DNA of 49,311 bases from Pseudobdellovibrionaceae bacterium (lineage in GTDB: Bacteria > Bdellovibrionota > Bdellovibrionia > Bdellovibrionales > Bdellovibrionaceae), in NCBI GenBank assembly GCA_019637895.1, contig JAHBUU010000002.1, positions 1 through 49,311 of the forward strand, in the 5' to 3' direction. Shown piece after piece: positions 32,721 to 40,515 of this stretch. The first letter of the stretch is position 1. Each line of letters opens with the position of its first letter. The notes under the pieces are model-generated. The model was not told the DNA's origin. It saw nothing but the letters and a program-made list of their open reading frames with translations, and made no database searches. Both the position numbers and the translations under genes were made by a program.

Positions 32721-33749
32721 CTATTTCGTGAACTCCACGAATAGCACCATTTCGCTCGCACCTGAACGGAAAGCCTCGGATCGGAAAATTTGAAACGGTG
32801 GGACGTTCACGATGCCCTGGTCTTCTCGTCTCAGGCCGTCCGTGGGGAGAAGCCCCGACATAAAGAAGCCCGATCCGTTCGATAGCTCGAAGAGAGCCGG
32901 GTAATTTTTCCTTTGCGGAACGAAGGGTTCGGCCGGGCTGAAGCGTTCTCGCCAAGTGCGGATGATCTCGAGATTCCCGCGCATCATTCCGCCCTCGGCA
33001 TCCTGCTTTTCAATATAGATCGAAAAACCGAGTTCATTTTCCGGGTCTCCCGGATGAACTCCAACAAAGAGCTGCGCAGGGCTGGGTGCGATGGGCCGTT
33101 CGATCTGATGCAGGATCTTCAGGTCGGTATTCGTCGAGACCAGTTTGCGGGCGAGATTTCCCACAAGACCTGCATAGTGATCGCCGATCTGATTGAACTG
33201 ACCGGTGCCGCGGCTCTCCTCGAAAAGCTGTTCCATGCCTCGCGAATTCAGCTCGGCGAAAGTGAAGCGGACTTTATTGAAGGCGGCGGTGTTTTCCGGA
33301 GCCGTTTGCGCTGCCTTTTGAGCGGCGGCCTGAAGAGAGGCTGCAGGCGCCGAGATGGTGTCGGCCGCCTTGAGTTCCAGTTGTTTGGTGACTCCATCGG
33401 CGGAATCCGCCGAGGCCAGGGCGACTTCGTTGCCGGAGCTGGCGGATTCCTCGGTTCGTTCGGCGAAATCGACCGCGGAATCTGCGCTGGTCGCACTGCG
33501 AGCGATCTGGGCGCCGCCTTGTAAATACCGAACTCGCTCGTGCAGATCCGATTGGCGTTGTCGATAGATGCTGTAGCCGCCTCCGGCCGCGATCAAAAGA
33601 ACGAGACCAAGTTGAATAACGGGATTACCCGAGATTTTTTTCCAGACGGGAAGAGCGGGCGGGCGGAATGCAAGCATGTCCACGCCGCATTGGGCGCAGT
33701 ACTGGTCCTTAGGTTGTGTGAAACCGCAACGAGGGCAGTTCACAAGCAT
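32721..33749 (-). CDS. Zinc-ribbon membrane protein, unknown function
   Basis: 342 aa. A rubredoxin-like zinc ribbon at the very N-terminus has four cysteines (Cys5, Cys8, Cys18, Cys21: CPRCGFTQPKDQYCAQCG). One transmembrane helix (about 42-60) follows, then an Ala/Ser/Glu-rich linker to about residue 145 and a globular periplasmic domain (about 150-342) with beta-rich sequence. No catalytic motif was recognised. The ribbon faces the cytoplasm. It heads the upp-hpt run. AGGGGA eight bases upstream supports the start. Confidence 0.7.
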   Translation of the reverse strand: MLVNCPRCGFTQPKDQYCAQCGVDMLAFRPPALPVWKKISGNPVIQLGLVLLIAAGGGYSIYRQRQSDLHERVRYLQGGAQIARSATSADSAVDFAERTEESASSGNEVALASADSADGVTKQLELKAADTISAPAASLQAAAQKAAQTAPENTAAFNKVRFTFAELNSRGMEQLFEESRGTGQFNQIGDHYAGLVGNLARKLVSTNTDLKILHQIERPIAPSPAQLFVGVHPGDPENELGFSIYIEKQDAEGGMMRGNLEIIRTWRERFSPAEPFVPQRKNYPALFELSNGSGFFMSGLLPTDGLRREDQGIVNVPPFQIFRSEAFRSGASEMVLFVEFTK

Positions 33750-33845
33750 GCGATTGTCCCCTGATTCCGCTCATTTGACTGGTTGATGATTTGTTTTCAG
33801 GTTAGGCTATCTGAAGTCCGTTCTCAACCGATTTAGGAACCTCGC

Positions 33846-34805
33846 ATGCAGATGGAAGAAGTCCTGACCAAGGTCTTGCAAGAAGTGGCGTTCTCGCCCG
33901 AGCACGAACCCGTGATGGTGCGTGAGATTCTTGAGGCCTTTTGGCCGTTGATGGATCGTCCTTCTGTGCGTTTGTTCGATGGGACTTTCGGTCGCGGCGG
34001 GCATTTCCGCGCTCTCAGCACGATGTTCGGAAACAAGTTGCAATCAGTGGTGATGGATCAAGATGCCGAAGCGATTCGTCATGCGGAAGAGTCGTTCAGG
34101 CCTTTGGTCGAAGACAAACGTCTGCGCGTCGTCAAAGGAAATTTTTCAGAGTTTTCAGAGCACGATCTAGGTCTCTTTGATATCATGATGTTGGACCTCG
34201 GTGTGAGTTCTCCGCAATTGGATACGGCCGATCGCGGATTCAGCTTTTACCACGATGGTCCTCTCGATATGCGCATGAACCAGGATGGCGGAGTGACGGC
34301 AGAAACGATTCTCAACACGGCCACGGAAGACGAACTCAATCGTCTGTTCCAGGATCTCGGTGAAATCCGTCGTCCTTATCGCGTCGTTCGCGCCGTGGTT
34401 CATGATCGTAAAACCAAAGCCTTCCAAAGCACGAAAGAACTGGCCGGTCTCATCGAGCGCGTCGATGGCTGGAGAGTAAAGGGGCAACATCCCGCCACTC
34501 AGTATTTCATGGCTCTGCGCCTTGCCGTGAACAATGAGCTGGGAGTGGTCGAGACCGCTTTGCCCGATCTGATGAAAGCGTTGAAGCCGGGCGGCCGCTT
34601 GGCTGTTTTGACCTTCCATTCATTGGAAGACCGTATCGTTAAAAATATCTTCCGGAACTCTCCGAACGAGGGAAAGCCGGTGAACAAAAAAGTGATCGTA
34701 CCCACTCAGGAAGAGTGCAAACGAAATTCGCGTGCCAGATCGGCAAAGTTGCGGATTTTCGAACGAGGAGTTCAGGATGAACAAGATCGACCCGCGGCCT
34801 TTTAA
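33846..34805 (+). CDS. rsmH: 16S rRNA (cytosine1402-N4)-methyltransferase
   Basis: 319 aa (MraW). SAM-binding FDGTFGRGGHFRAL, the conserved LDLGVSSPQLDTADRGFSF and PLDMRM, GQHPATQYFMALRLAVN and FHSLEDRIVKN are all present. It methylates C1402 of 16S rRNA and usually stands first or second in the dcw cluster. Here mraZ is absent and a zinc-ribbon gene lies upstream on the other strand. AGGA precedes the ATG; a second ATG lies six bases on. No convincing promoter was found in the 33750-33845 gap. The stop region overlaps ftsL by 29 bases. Confidence 0.97.
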   Translation: MQMEEVLTKVLQEVAFSPEHEPVMVREILEAFWPLMDRPSVRLFDGTFGRGGHFRALSTMFGNKLQSVVMDQDAEAIRHAEESFRPLVEDKRLRVVKGNFSEFSEHDLGLFDIMMLDLGVSSPQLDTADRGFSFYHDGPLDMRMNQDGGVTAETILNTATEDELNRLFQDLGEIRRPYRVVRAVVHDRKTKAFQSTKELAGLIERVDGWRVKGQHPATQYFMALRLAVNNELGVVETALPDLMKALKPGGRLAVLTFHSLEDRIVKNIFRNSPNEGKPVNKKVIVPTQEECKRNSRARSAKLRIFERGVQDEQDRPAAF

Positions 34806-35094
34806 GCCTTTCATCAGCCTCATGCTGATCGTAGTGACTCTTTTGGGCGTTGTCTTTCTGCAGATGGAAGAGCGTCGTCTTGGGTACTCGTTGCTGAAGC
34901 TTCGTCGCGAGCACAAGGCTGTCCTGGACGAAAAAAGAAATCAGGAAATCCAGCTCGCGAAAATCACGCGACCTCAGCTTCTTGAGAGCATGGCTCAAAG
35001 TCATTTCACACTGAAAAAAATCAGCGCCAATCAGATCATCCATCTTTCGGGTGAAGGTGTCAGAACCGTGATGGGCACGGAAAACCGTCCTTAA
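34777..35094 (+). CDS. ftsL: FtsL-like cell-division protein
   Basis: 105 aa from the ATG at 34777 (GAGGAG seven bases upstream). It is bitopic: a short cytoplasmic segment, one helix (about residues 11-29, FISLMLIVVTLLGVVFLQM) and a periplasmic coiled coil with charged heptads (LLKLRREHKAVLDEKRNQE). Sequence identity in this family is low; the call rests on size, topology and position between rsmH and ftsI. FtsL joins FtsB and FtsQ in the divisome. It overlaps rsmH. Confidence 0.8.
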   Translation: MNKIDPRPFKPFISLMLIVVTLLGVVFLQMEERRLGYSLLKLRREHKAVLDEKRNQEIQLAKITRPQLLESMAQSHFTLKKISANQIIHLSGEGVRTVMGTENRP

Positions 35095-35108
35095 AAGAGG
35101 AGCCGTCA

Positions 35109-37067
35109 TTGAAATCTCGGATCGTTCTCATCTTTGTCGGATTCTGCATTTTGTGGGGCTTTCTGTGGTTGCGGGCGGCAAACCTTCAGGTTTTACCGAA
35201 TGATCGTCTGCAAGCTTTGCGCAATCGTCAGTTCAAGACGGTGGTGACTCTTCAGGCCCGGCGCGGGGCGATCATGGATCGCGAAGGTCGCGATCTGGCT
35301 CTTTCGACTCCGGCCTTTTCCGTTTATGCCGATCCTAAAATCATCCAGGGTCATCGGTCCGCCGCTCAGAAAATCGGCAAGATTCTGGGTGTGCGATGGG
35401 ACAATATCTATGCGCGGATCAAAAATCGTGATCGTCGCTTCGTTTGGATCGAACGGCGTATGGATCCAGAGAAAGCCGAACGGATCAAGGCTCTAGGGAT
35501 TCGTGGGATTTCCTTGGTTGAAGAATGGCGCCGGGTTTATCCGAATGAATCCGTGCTGGCACATACATTGGGTTTTTTGGGCGGAGAGGGGCAGGCTCTC
35601 GAAGGGATTGAGCTCGCTTACGATCAAGCGCTCCGGGGGAACCTCAAAAAAGTCGTTGTTCGCAGGGATGCCCGAGGGCGGCCGCTGGTGGCTGATGGGC
35701 TTTTGTTCCAGCAGAATCCAGATGGTCATGATTTGAAGCTGACGATCGACTCCGAGATTCAATACATGCTTGAGTCCGAACTGGCCGGTGCCGTTCGGGG
35801 GTTCGAGGCGGACTCCGCCATGGGAATCGTGCTTGATGCCAATAGTTCCGCGATTCGTGCGATGGCGACGGTTCCGACCTTCGATGCGAACAAGGCGATG
35901 CGAACCTCGGCGGATGTTCGTCGTAACCGCGTGGTCACGGACGCTTTCGAGCCGGGCTCCACGTTCAAACCATTCATCGTTGCCGAAGCTTTGAAAGAAA
36001 AGAAACTCCAGCCGAATTCAAAGTACTTCGCTGAAAACGGTTTGTTCAAAGTCGCCGATCGCACGATCCGAGATGCCGGTCATAAATATGGTTGGTTGTC
36101 CGTGAGCGAGATCCTGGCATTTTCCTCGAATATCGGAACCGCCAAGATCGCCTTTCAGGTCGGAGCTGAATCCTATCGGAAGGCTTTGCTTGATTTCGGC
36201 TTCGGCGCCCGCACCGGTGCCGATTTGCCAGGAGAAGCACGGGGATCCGTTCAGGCCCTTCCTTGGGGACAGCATCTGCTGTCGAATATTTCATTCGGTC
36301 ACGGGATTGCGACCACACCGTTGCAACTCGCGAACGGCTTTGCGGCCCTTGTCAACGGCGGGAAATTGAACACTCCCTATGTGGTCGAAGGAATCCGTGA
36401 CGCCGAGACCGGTGTGATGACCGAGACCGAGCGAAAAATGGTTCGTCAGGTTTTGACTCCGGAACAGTCGGCTCAGATGCGGTTGATGCTCACTGGAGTC
36501 ACCGCTCCGGGAGGAACGGGCGTCAATGCGAAGGTGAACGGCTTCATCGTCGGCGGGAAAACCGGCACCGCGCAAAAGGTTGATCCCAAAGGTCGTGGCT
36601 ATTTGCCGGGAGCTTATATTTCCAGTTTTGCTGGTTTCGTTCCGGCTCATGATCCGAAGTTTGTGATTTACATCGTCGTGGATCAGCCTCGAAAGGCTTA
36701 CTATGGTTCGCAGGTGGCGGCGCCGATCTTTTCGCGAATCGCCTCTTATGCAGCGCGGAAGGAAGGGTTGGCTCCGGTTCTGTTGTCCGAGCGAAACTTG
36801 ATTCGCAAAAAAATCGGCAGGGCGCCTGCAGCCGAAGTTGAAGAGTCTTTGGTTTTGGCGAGCGATCTGTTGAAAACCCGAGATCCTGTCGAGGTCGAAA
36901 GCGTTCCCGATCTGTCAAAGCTCACGGTTCGTGAAGTTCTCCGGCAGGTGAGTGGCAAAGACTTGAAAATCAAAATGATCGGTCGCAAAGGAATGGTGAG
37001 TGAGACGGTTCCTGGGGCCGGAGAACCGGTGCCTGAAGATCGCGAGATCACCGTCATCCTGAAATAG
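35109..37067 (+). CDS. ftsI: Septal transpeptidase FtsI (PBP3) with PASTA domain
   Basis: 652 aa, starting at TTG with GAGGAG seven bases upstream. An N-terminal membrane helix (6-24) is followed by the PBP dimer domain with QARRGAIMDREGRDLA. The transpeptidase has Ser284 and Lys287 (EPGSTFKPF), SSN (339-341) and KTG (484-486). The last roughly 55 residues form one PASTA-type domain (VPDLSKLTVREVLRQ, ending EDREITVIL). It cross-links septal peptidoglycan with FtsW. The PASTA end is not present in enterobacterial FtsI and is known from other lineages. Confidence 0.95.
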   Translation: MKSRIVLIFVGFCILWGFLWLRAANLQVLPNDRLQALRNRQFKTVVTLQARRGAIMDREGRDLALSTPAFSVYADPKIIQGHRSAAQKIGKILGVRWDNIYARIKNRDRRFVWIERRMDPEKAERIKALGIRGISLVEEWRRVYPNESVLAHTLGFLGGEGQALEGIELAYDQALRGNLKKVVVRRDARGRPLVADGLLFQQNPDGHDLKLTIDSEIQYMLESELAGAVRGFEADSAMGIVLDANSSAIRAMATVPTFDANKAMRTSADVRRNRVVTDAFEPGSTFKPFIVAEALKEKKLQPNSKYFAENGLFKVADRTIRDAGHKYGWLSVSEILAFSSNIGTAKIAFQVGAESYRKALLDFGFGARTGADLPGEARGSVQALPWGQHLLSNISFGHGIATTPLQLANGFAALVNGGKLNTPYVVEGIRDAETGVMTETERKMVRQVLTPEQSAQMRLMLTGVTAPGGTGVNAKVNGFIVGGKTGTAQKVDPKGRGYLPGAYISSFAGFVPAHDPKFVIYIVVDQPRKAYYGSQVAAPIFSRIASYAARKEGLAPVLLSERNLIRKKIGRAPAAEVEESLVLASDLLKTRDPVEVESVPDLSKLTVREVLRQVSGKDLKIKMIGRKGMVSETVPGAGEPVPEDREITVILK

Positions 37068-37103
37068 GGCACATTCTTGCGCCCGCACCTTCGAGGTGAG
37101 TCC

Positions 37104-37919
37104 ATGGCCGAAAATGAATATGTTCTTGGAACCGATGAAGATGAGCTGAACCGACTGCGGCGACAGCATGAGCTTTGGGTTTTACAAGCTCAAGATCTGT
37201 GGGTGCGTGCGGGATTTCGTTCGGACCATAAGGTCATGGACCTCGGCTGCGGCCCCGGATTTACCACCTTGGAGCTCGCTCGATATTTGGGGCCAAAATC
37301 ACGAATTACGGCAGTGGATGCCTCGGATCGGTTTTTGAGATATCTCACGGCCCGAGCTCAGGCGGAATTTCCTCAGGCTCGAATCAAGGTCGAAGAGTCT
37401 TTCATCGAAAAAATGGATCTGGATGAAAAAGATTTCGATGCGGCCTACTGCCGATGGCTGATGATTTTCGTGCCGGACGTGCTGGGTGCATTGCGGGCGG
37501 TCCGACACCATCTGAAGCCCGGAGCCGTTTTTGCGTTGCAGGAGTATGTGTCTTACGAAGCGATGCAAGTCTGTCCTGAGATTCCTGTCATGGAGCGAGT
37601 GTTGACGGCGATCTTTAAGAGCTGGAAAGACCAGGGTGGAAATCCCAATCGAGGACGTGAGCTGCCGAATCTCCTGGAGCAGGCGGGATTTCGTGTTCGT
37701 GAATTAAAACCTGTCGCCAGGATCTCGCGACCAAACGAACCTTTGTGGGATTGGCCGACAGGATTTTTCGGGAACTATCTGCCGAGAATGGTGACGCAAG
37801 GCTATTTGTCGGCGGAGGATCGTTTAGAATTTGAAAGAGACTGGAAGGCAGCGATGACAAAGCCGGGCAGTTTCTTTCTTGCACCCATGGTGATCGATAT
37901 CGTCGCGGAAGCGATCTGA
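37104..37919 (+). CDS. SAM-dependent methyltransferase (class I), unknown substrate
   Basis: 271 aa from the ATG at 37104 after GAGGTGAG. The Rossmann-fold methyltransferase has motif I VMDLGCGPGFTTLELARYLG (20 residues, about 45-64), an acidic loop TAVDASDRFLRYL, and a later motif DAAYCRWLMIFV. It resembles ubiquinone/menaquinone-type methyltransferases but no substrate can be named. It sits between ftsI and murE, where the division cluster is interrupted, and is followed by a strong hairpin. Confidence 0.85.
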   Translation: MAENEYVLGTDEDELNRLRRQHELWVLQAQDLWVRAGFRSDHKVMDLGCGPGFTTLELARYLGPKSRITAVDASDRFLRYLTARAQAEFPQARIKVEESFIEKMDLDEKDFDAAYCRWLMIFVPDVLGALRAVRHHLKPGAVFALQEYVSYEAMQVCPEIPVMERVLTAIFKSWKDQGGNPNRGRELPNLLEQAGFRVRELKPVARISRPNEPLWDWPTGFFGNYLPRMVTQGYLSAEDRLEFERDWKAAMTKPGSFFLAPMVIDIVAEAI

Positions 37920-37920
37920 C

Positions 37921-37949
37921 GAAGAGCGGGCCACCCGGTCCGCTTCTTC
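37921..37949 (+). terminator. Terminator-like hairpin after the methyltransferase gene
   Basis: GAAGAGCGGGCC/GGTCCGCTTCTTC (37921-37932 and 37937-37949) forms a roughly 12-bp stem with one bulge and an ACCC loop, followed by CTTCTTCC rather than a pure T-run. It starts one base past the methyltransferase stop and would end the rsmH-ftsL-ftsI-methyltransferase transcript. Its loop and closing bases resemble the second hairpin at 38202-38230. Confidence 0.6.
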
Positions 37950-38032
37950 CGTGGAAGTTCGGACTTCCGAGGTTTTCACTTCAGCCTGAAGTGTGAACAC
38001 GTTGGAAAGCAAACCTCCCGATCAGATCGGTT

Positions 38033-38161
38033 TTACTTCCAGAACCCCAGCAAGAGCTTCAGAATCTGTAGGACCAGGTAAACTAGACCTAAGACTCGTT
38101 TGGCTCTCGCGATGAAACGTCGAAGAGAAGAACACTTGTGGGTATTCTTGTTTTCCGGCAT
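38033..38161 (-). CDS. Small basic amphipathic protein (42 aa), unknown function
   Basis: A 42-residue reading frame with an excellent ribosome binding site, AAAGGAG (38168-38174), six bases before the ATG. The predicted protein is hydrophilic and basic at first (MPENKNTHKCSSLRRFIARA) and strongly hydrophobic after (KRVLGLVYLVLQILKLLL). It ends GFWK. That gives one amphipathic or membrane-embedded helix. No family was recognised. It lies between two related hairpins, at 37921-37949 and 38202-38230. Expression is unproven, but the start context is better than that of most genes nearby. Confidence 0.5.
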   Translation of the reverse strand: MPENKNTHKCSSLRRFIARAKRVLGLVYLVLQILKLLLGFWK

Positions 38162-38201
38162 TCGGAACTCCTTTGTGAAAAGAAGTCTCGAATTCCAATC
38201 A

Positions 38202-38240
38202 GAGCGAGACCGGGCGACCCGGTTTCGCTCTTTGCATTTT
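38202..38240 (+). terminator. Strong terminator hairpin between the small ORF and the esterase gene
   Basis: A 13-bp stem with one G-T pair, GAGCGAGACCGGG/CCCGGTTTCGCTC (38202-38214 and 38218-38230), has a CGA loop. TTTGCATTTT follows on the plus strand. On the minus strand it lies 42 bases past the esterase stop and upstream of the small ORF, so it could also be part of that ORF's leader. Confidence 0.6.
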
Positions 38241-38271
38241 GTAGACCCTGATTTTTAGTGGATCCTTTGTT

Positions 38272-38964
38272 TCAGGACAGGCTGCCGACGCGTTCGTCGA
38301 TATAGGCCCCGAGTCGTTCTAGCACCATCTGCGGGATTTCGTGGCCACCTTTGAATTTGAAAATCGAACCTTTGAGGCCCGCCTGCGTGAGAAGGGTCTC
38401 GAGCCGTTGACCATTTTTCAGAGTCAAAACCGGATCCATCTCGCCGTGGCTTTGGAAAAAAGGCAGACCTTTGCGGGCCGGGGCTTTTTCTTTCATCTCT
38501 GGCTTATTGATCAAAGCTGACGACATCAGCACCAATCCCAATGGATTTTCCGGAGCGTGCACCGCGAGGTCGGCGGCAAGCATTCCACCTTGGCTGAATC
38601 CGCCCAGGATGATGCGGTTCCAGGGAACCTTCATCGCCTCGATCATCTTGAAGGCCTTTTCGCGAACCTGCGGCAGGATTTCGGGGCGTTCTTCGCTGGT
38701 GTCCCATTCGCCACCGCCCGCTTGAGCATTTTGCAGTCGGGCCATATTGATCGGCCACCAAGCCCTGCCGGTCCAGCCGGGGCCGATTGGGACCTCGAGG
38801 CCACCTTGTGGGAAAAGAAAATTGCAGTCCTTCGAAAGCAAAATCAGATCGCCGAGCGGTTGCAGATCGAAGGCGTCGGCGCCGTAGCCGTGAAAAAGAA
38901 TGAACCAGGGTGCATCTGGGTCTCGAACATGGTCGAGGGCTTGAACGGGTCCGATCTTACGCAT
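38272..38964 (-). CDS. Phospholipase/carboxylesterase-family serine hydrolase
   Basis: 230 aa from the second of two adjacent ATGs (38964), which best fits GGAGG (38969-38973). The alpha/beta-hydrolase triad is clear: nucleophile in GGFSQGGML, Asp in SHGEMDPVLTL and His in GGHEI, with HGYGAD forming the oxyanion region. The family cleaves esters of short-chain or phospholipid substrates; the natural substrate is unknown. It is transcribed divergently from murE. Its ribosome binding site lies within 10 bases of the murE -35 box. Confidence 0.88.
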   Translation of the reverse strand: MRKIGPVQALDHVRDPDAPWFILFHGYGADAFDLQPLGDLILLSKDCNFLFPQGGLEVPIGPGWTGRAWWPINMARLQNAQAGGGEWDTSEERPEILPQVREKAFKMIEAMKVPWNRIILGGFSQGGMLAADLAVHAPENPLGLVLMSSALINKPEMKEKAPARKGLPFFQSHGEMDPVLTLKNGQRLETLLTQAGLKGSIFKFKGGHEIPQMVLERLGAYIDERVGSLS

Positions 38965-38976
38965 CATTCCTCCGGG

Positions 38977-39005
38977 TTGTTCCGTCTCTGGGACCGTTCT
39001 ACAAT
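38977..39005 (+). promoter_or_regulatory. murE promoter immediately before the start codon
   Basis: TTGTTC (38977-38982), exactly 17 bases and TACAAT (39000-39005) form a near-consensus sigma70 promoter. The -10 ends seven bases before the ATG at 39013, so transcription should begin at or one base before the start codon. The bases between are TCCCCCT with no ribosome-binding complement. murE is therefore probably leaderless. Confidence 0.65.
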
Positions 39006-39012
39006 TCCCCCT

Positions 39013-40515
39013 ATGAAGCTCCAAGATCTTTTTACCGGACATTCTGGTTTCACGACAAAAACGGGAGCCGAACTACCGGACCTCGACATCAAAGGGCTCA
39101 GCTCGGACGCTCGAAAGGTCGAACCCGGATTTCTGTTCATTGCGATCAAAGGCTCCAAAGCGGATGGTCACGACTTCATCGTGGATGCCATCGGTCGAGG
39201 GGCGGTGGCGCTCGTTGTTCAGGATGGGGCCCGTGTTCCTGACTCTTTCTCGGGACCCGTAATCATTTCGGCCGAGATTCGTCTTTTGGTGGATCGCCTA
39301 GCGAGTCGCTTCTGGGGAGATCCTTCGCAGAAGATGTTCTGTGTGGGAGTCACCGGGACCAATGGAAAAACGTCCACGACTTATCTTGTCGAGACGGTTT
39401 TGAATGCCGGGCATTTACCTTGCGGTGTGATCGGCACGGTCAATCATCATCTCGGTGACAAGGTTTGGCCTAGTGACATGACGACACCGGATCCGATCTT
39501 TTTGCAAAAGCGTCTCAAGGAATTCCAAGAAGACGGAGCCCAGGCGGCCGCGCTGGAAGTTTCCAGTCATGCTTTGGATCAGGCCCGGGCCGATAGCGTG
39601 AACTTCGATGTCGCGGTTTTCACCAATTTGACCAGGGACCATCTCGACTATCATCAGGACATGGAATCCTATTTCGCGGCCAAGCAGCGACTGTTCCTGG
39701 ATCTCTTGCATGGAACCCTCAAACCCAAGCCTCGGGCTATCGTGAATATCGGTGACGAGTGGGGGCGTAAGTTGCGCATCTCGGATCGGGCGGCCTTGTG
39801 GACGTATGGCGCTTCGGATGCGGACTTCCGTCATCAGATCATTGCGTCCGAATTTACCGGAACGGTTTTCCATGTGGAGTGTCCTTTCGGGGCTCTCGAT
39901 ATCGACTTTCCGATGCCCGGAGATCACAACGTTCAAAATGCGGTTGCTGCTTTGGCGGTCGGATTGGCCGCAGGACTGGATCTGGAGCAAGCAGCGTCGG
40001 CCTTGTCGAAGTTCCATGGCGTACCGGGTCGCCTTCAGGCCGTTCCCAATATGACGGGCCTGCATGTTTTCGTGGACTATGCTCATTCGCCGGATGCTCT
40101 TGAAAATGTCCTGCTGACATTGAGAAACATTCGAGAGGGCATGGGATCTCCTGCTCGAATCTGGGTGATCTTTGGCTGCGGTGGTGATCGTGATCGAGGG
40201 AAGCGCCCTGAAATGGGAAGAATCGCCGAAAGTCTCGCGGATCAGGTGGTCGTAACTTCGGATAACCCCAGGACAGAGGATCCAAACGCAATCATCGCGG
40301 ACATCCTGGGTGGACTTCAGCAAAAAACAAAGGCCCATTCGATCGTCGATCGCAGTGCGGCCATTCATTTCGCGATCGAGAATGCGATTCCTGGTGATGT
40401 GATCCTCATCGCTGGAAAAGGACACGAGGACTATCAGGTCGTTGGGACGGAGAAACGTCCGTTTCGGGATGCAGAGGTGGCTGATACGGCCCTCAGAGCG
40501 AGAGGAAATTCATGA
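39013..40515 (+). CDS. murE: UDP-MurNAc-L-Ala-D-Glu:meso-diaminopimelate ligase
   Basis: 500 aa. The Mur-ligase P-loop is GVTGTNGKTST (114-121). EVSSHALDQAR and DYAHSPDALENVL complete the ATP and UDP-sugar sites. The amino-acid specificity motif DNPR (417-420, in SDNPRTEDP) indicates meso-DAP, as in Gram-negatives, not Lys. The product is the cytoplasmic UDP-MurNAc-tripeptide. A promoter adjoins the start codon. The stop overlaps murF by 4 nt (ATGA). The carbamylated lysine sits in a conserved position near residue 220. Confidence 0.97.
   Translation: MKLQDLFTGHSGFTTKTGAELPDLDIKGLSSDARKVEPGFLFIAIKGSKADGHDFIVDAIGRGAVALVVQDGARVPDSFSGPVIISAEIRLLVDRLASRFWGDPSQKMFCVGVTGTNGKTSTTYLVETVLNAGHLPCGVIGTVNHHLGDKVWPSDMTTPDPIFLQKRLKEFQEDGAQAAALEVSSHALDQARADSVNFDVAVFTNLTRDHLDYHQDMESYFAAKQRLFLDLLHGTLKPKPRAIVNIGDEWGRKLRISDRAALWTYGASDADFRHQIIASEFTGTVFHVECPFGALDIDFPMPGDHNVQNAVAALAVGLAAGLDLEQAASALSKFHGVPGRLQAVPNMTGLHVFVDYAHSPDALENVLLTLRNIREGMGSPARIWVIFGCGGDRDRGKRPEMGRIAESLADQVVVTSDNPRTEDPNAIIADILGGLQQKTKAHSIVDRSAAIHFAIENAIPGDVILIAGKGHEDYQVVGTEKRPFRDAEVADTALRARGNS

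Noticed and set aside
33775-33811. TTGACT as the -35 of an rsmH promoter
   Set aside because: No -10 box occurs at acceptable spacing; the nearest TA-rich hexamers are 20 or more bases away.
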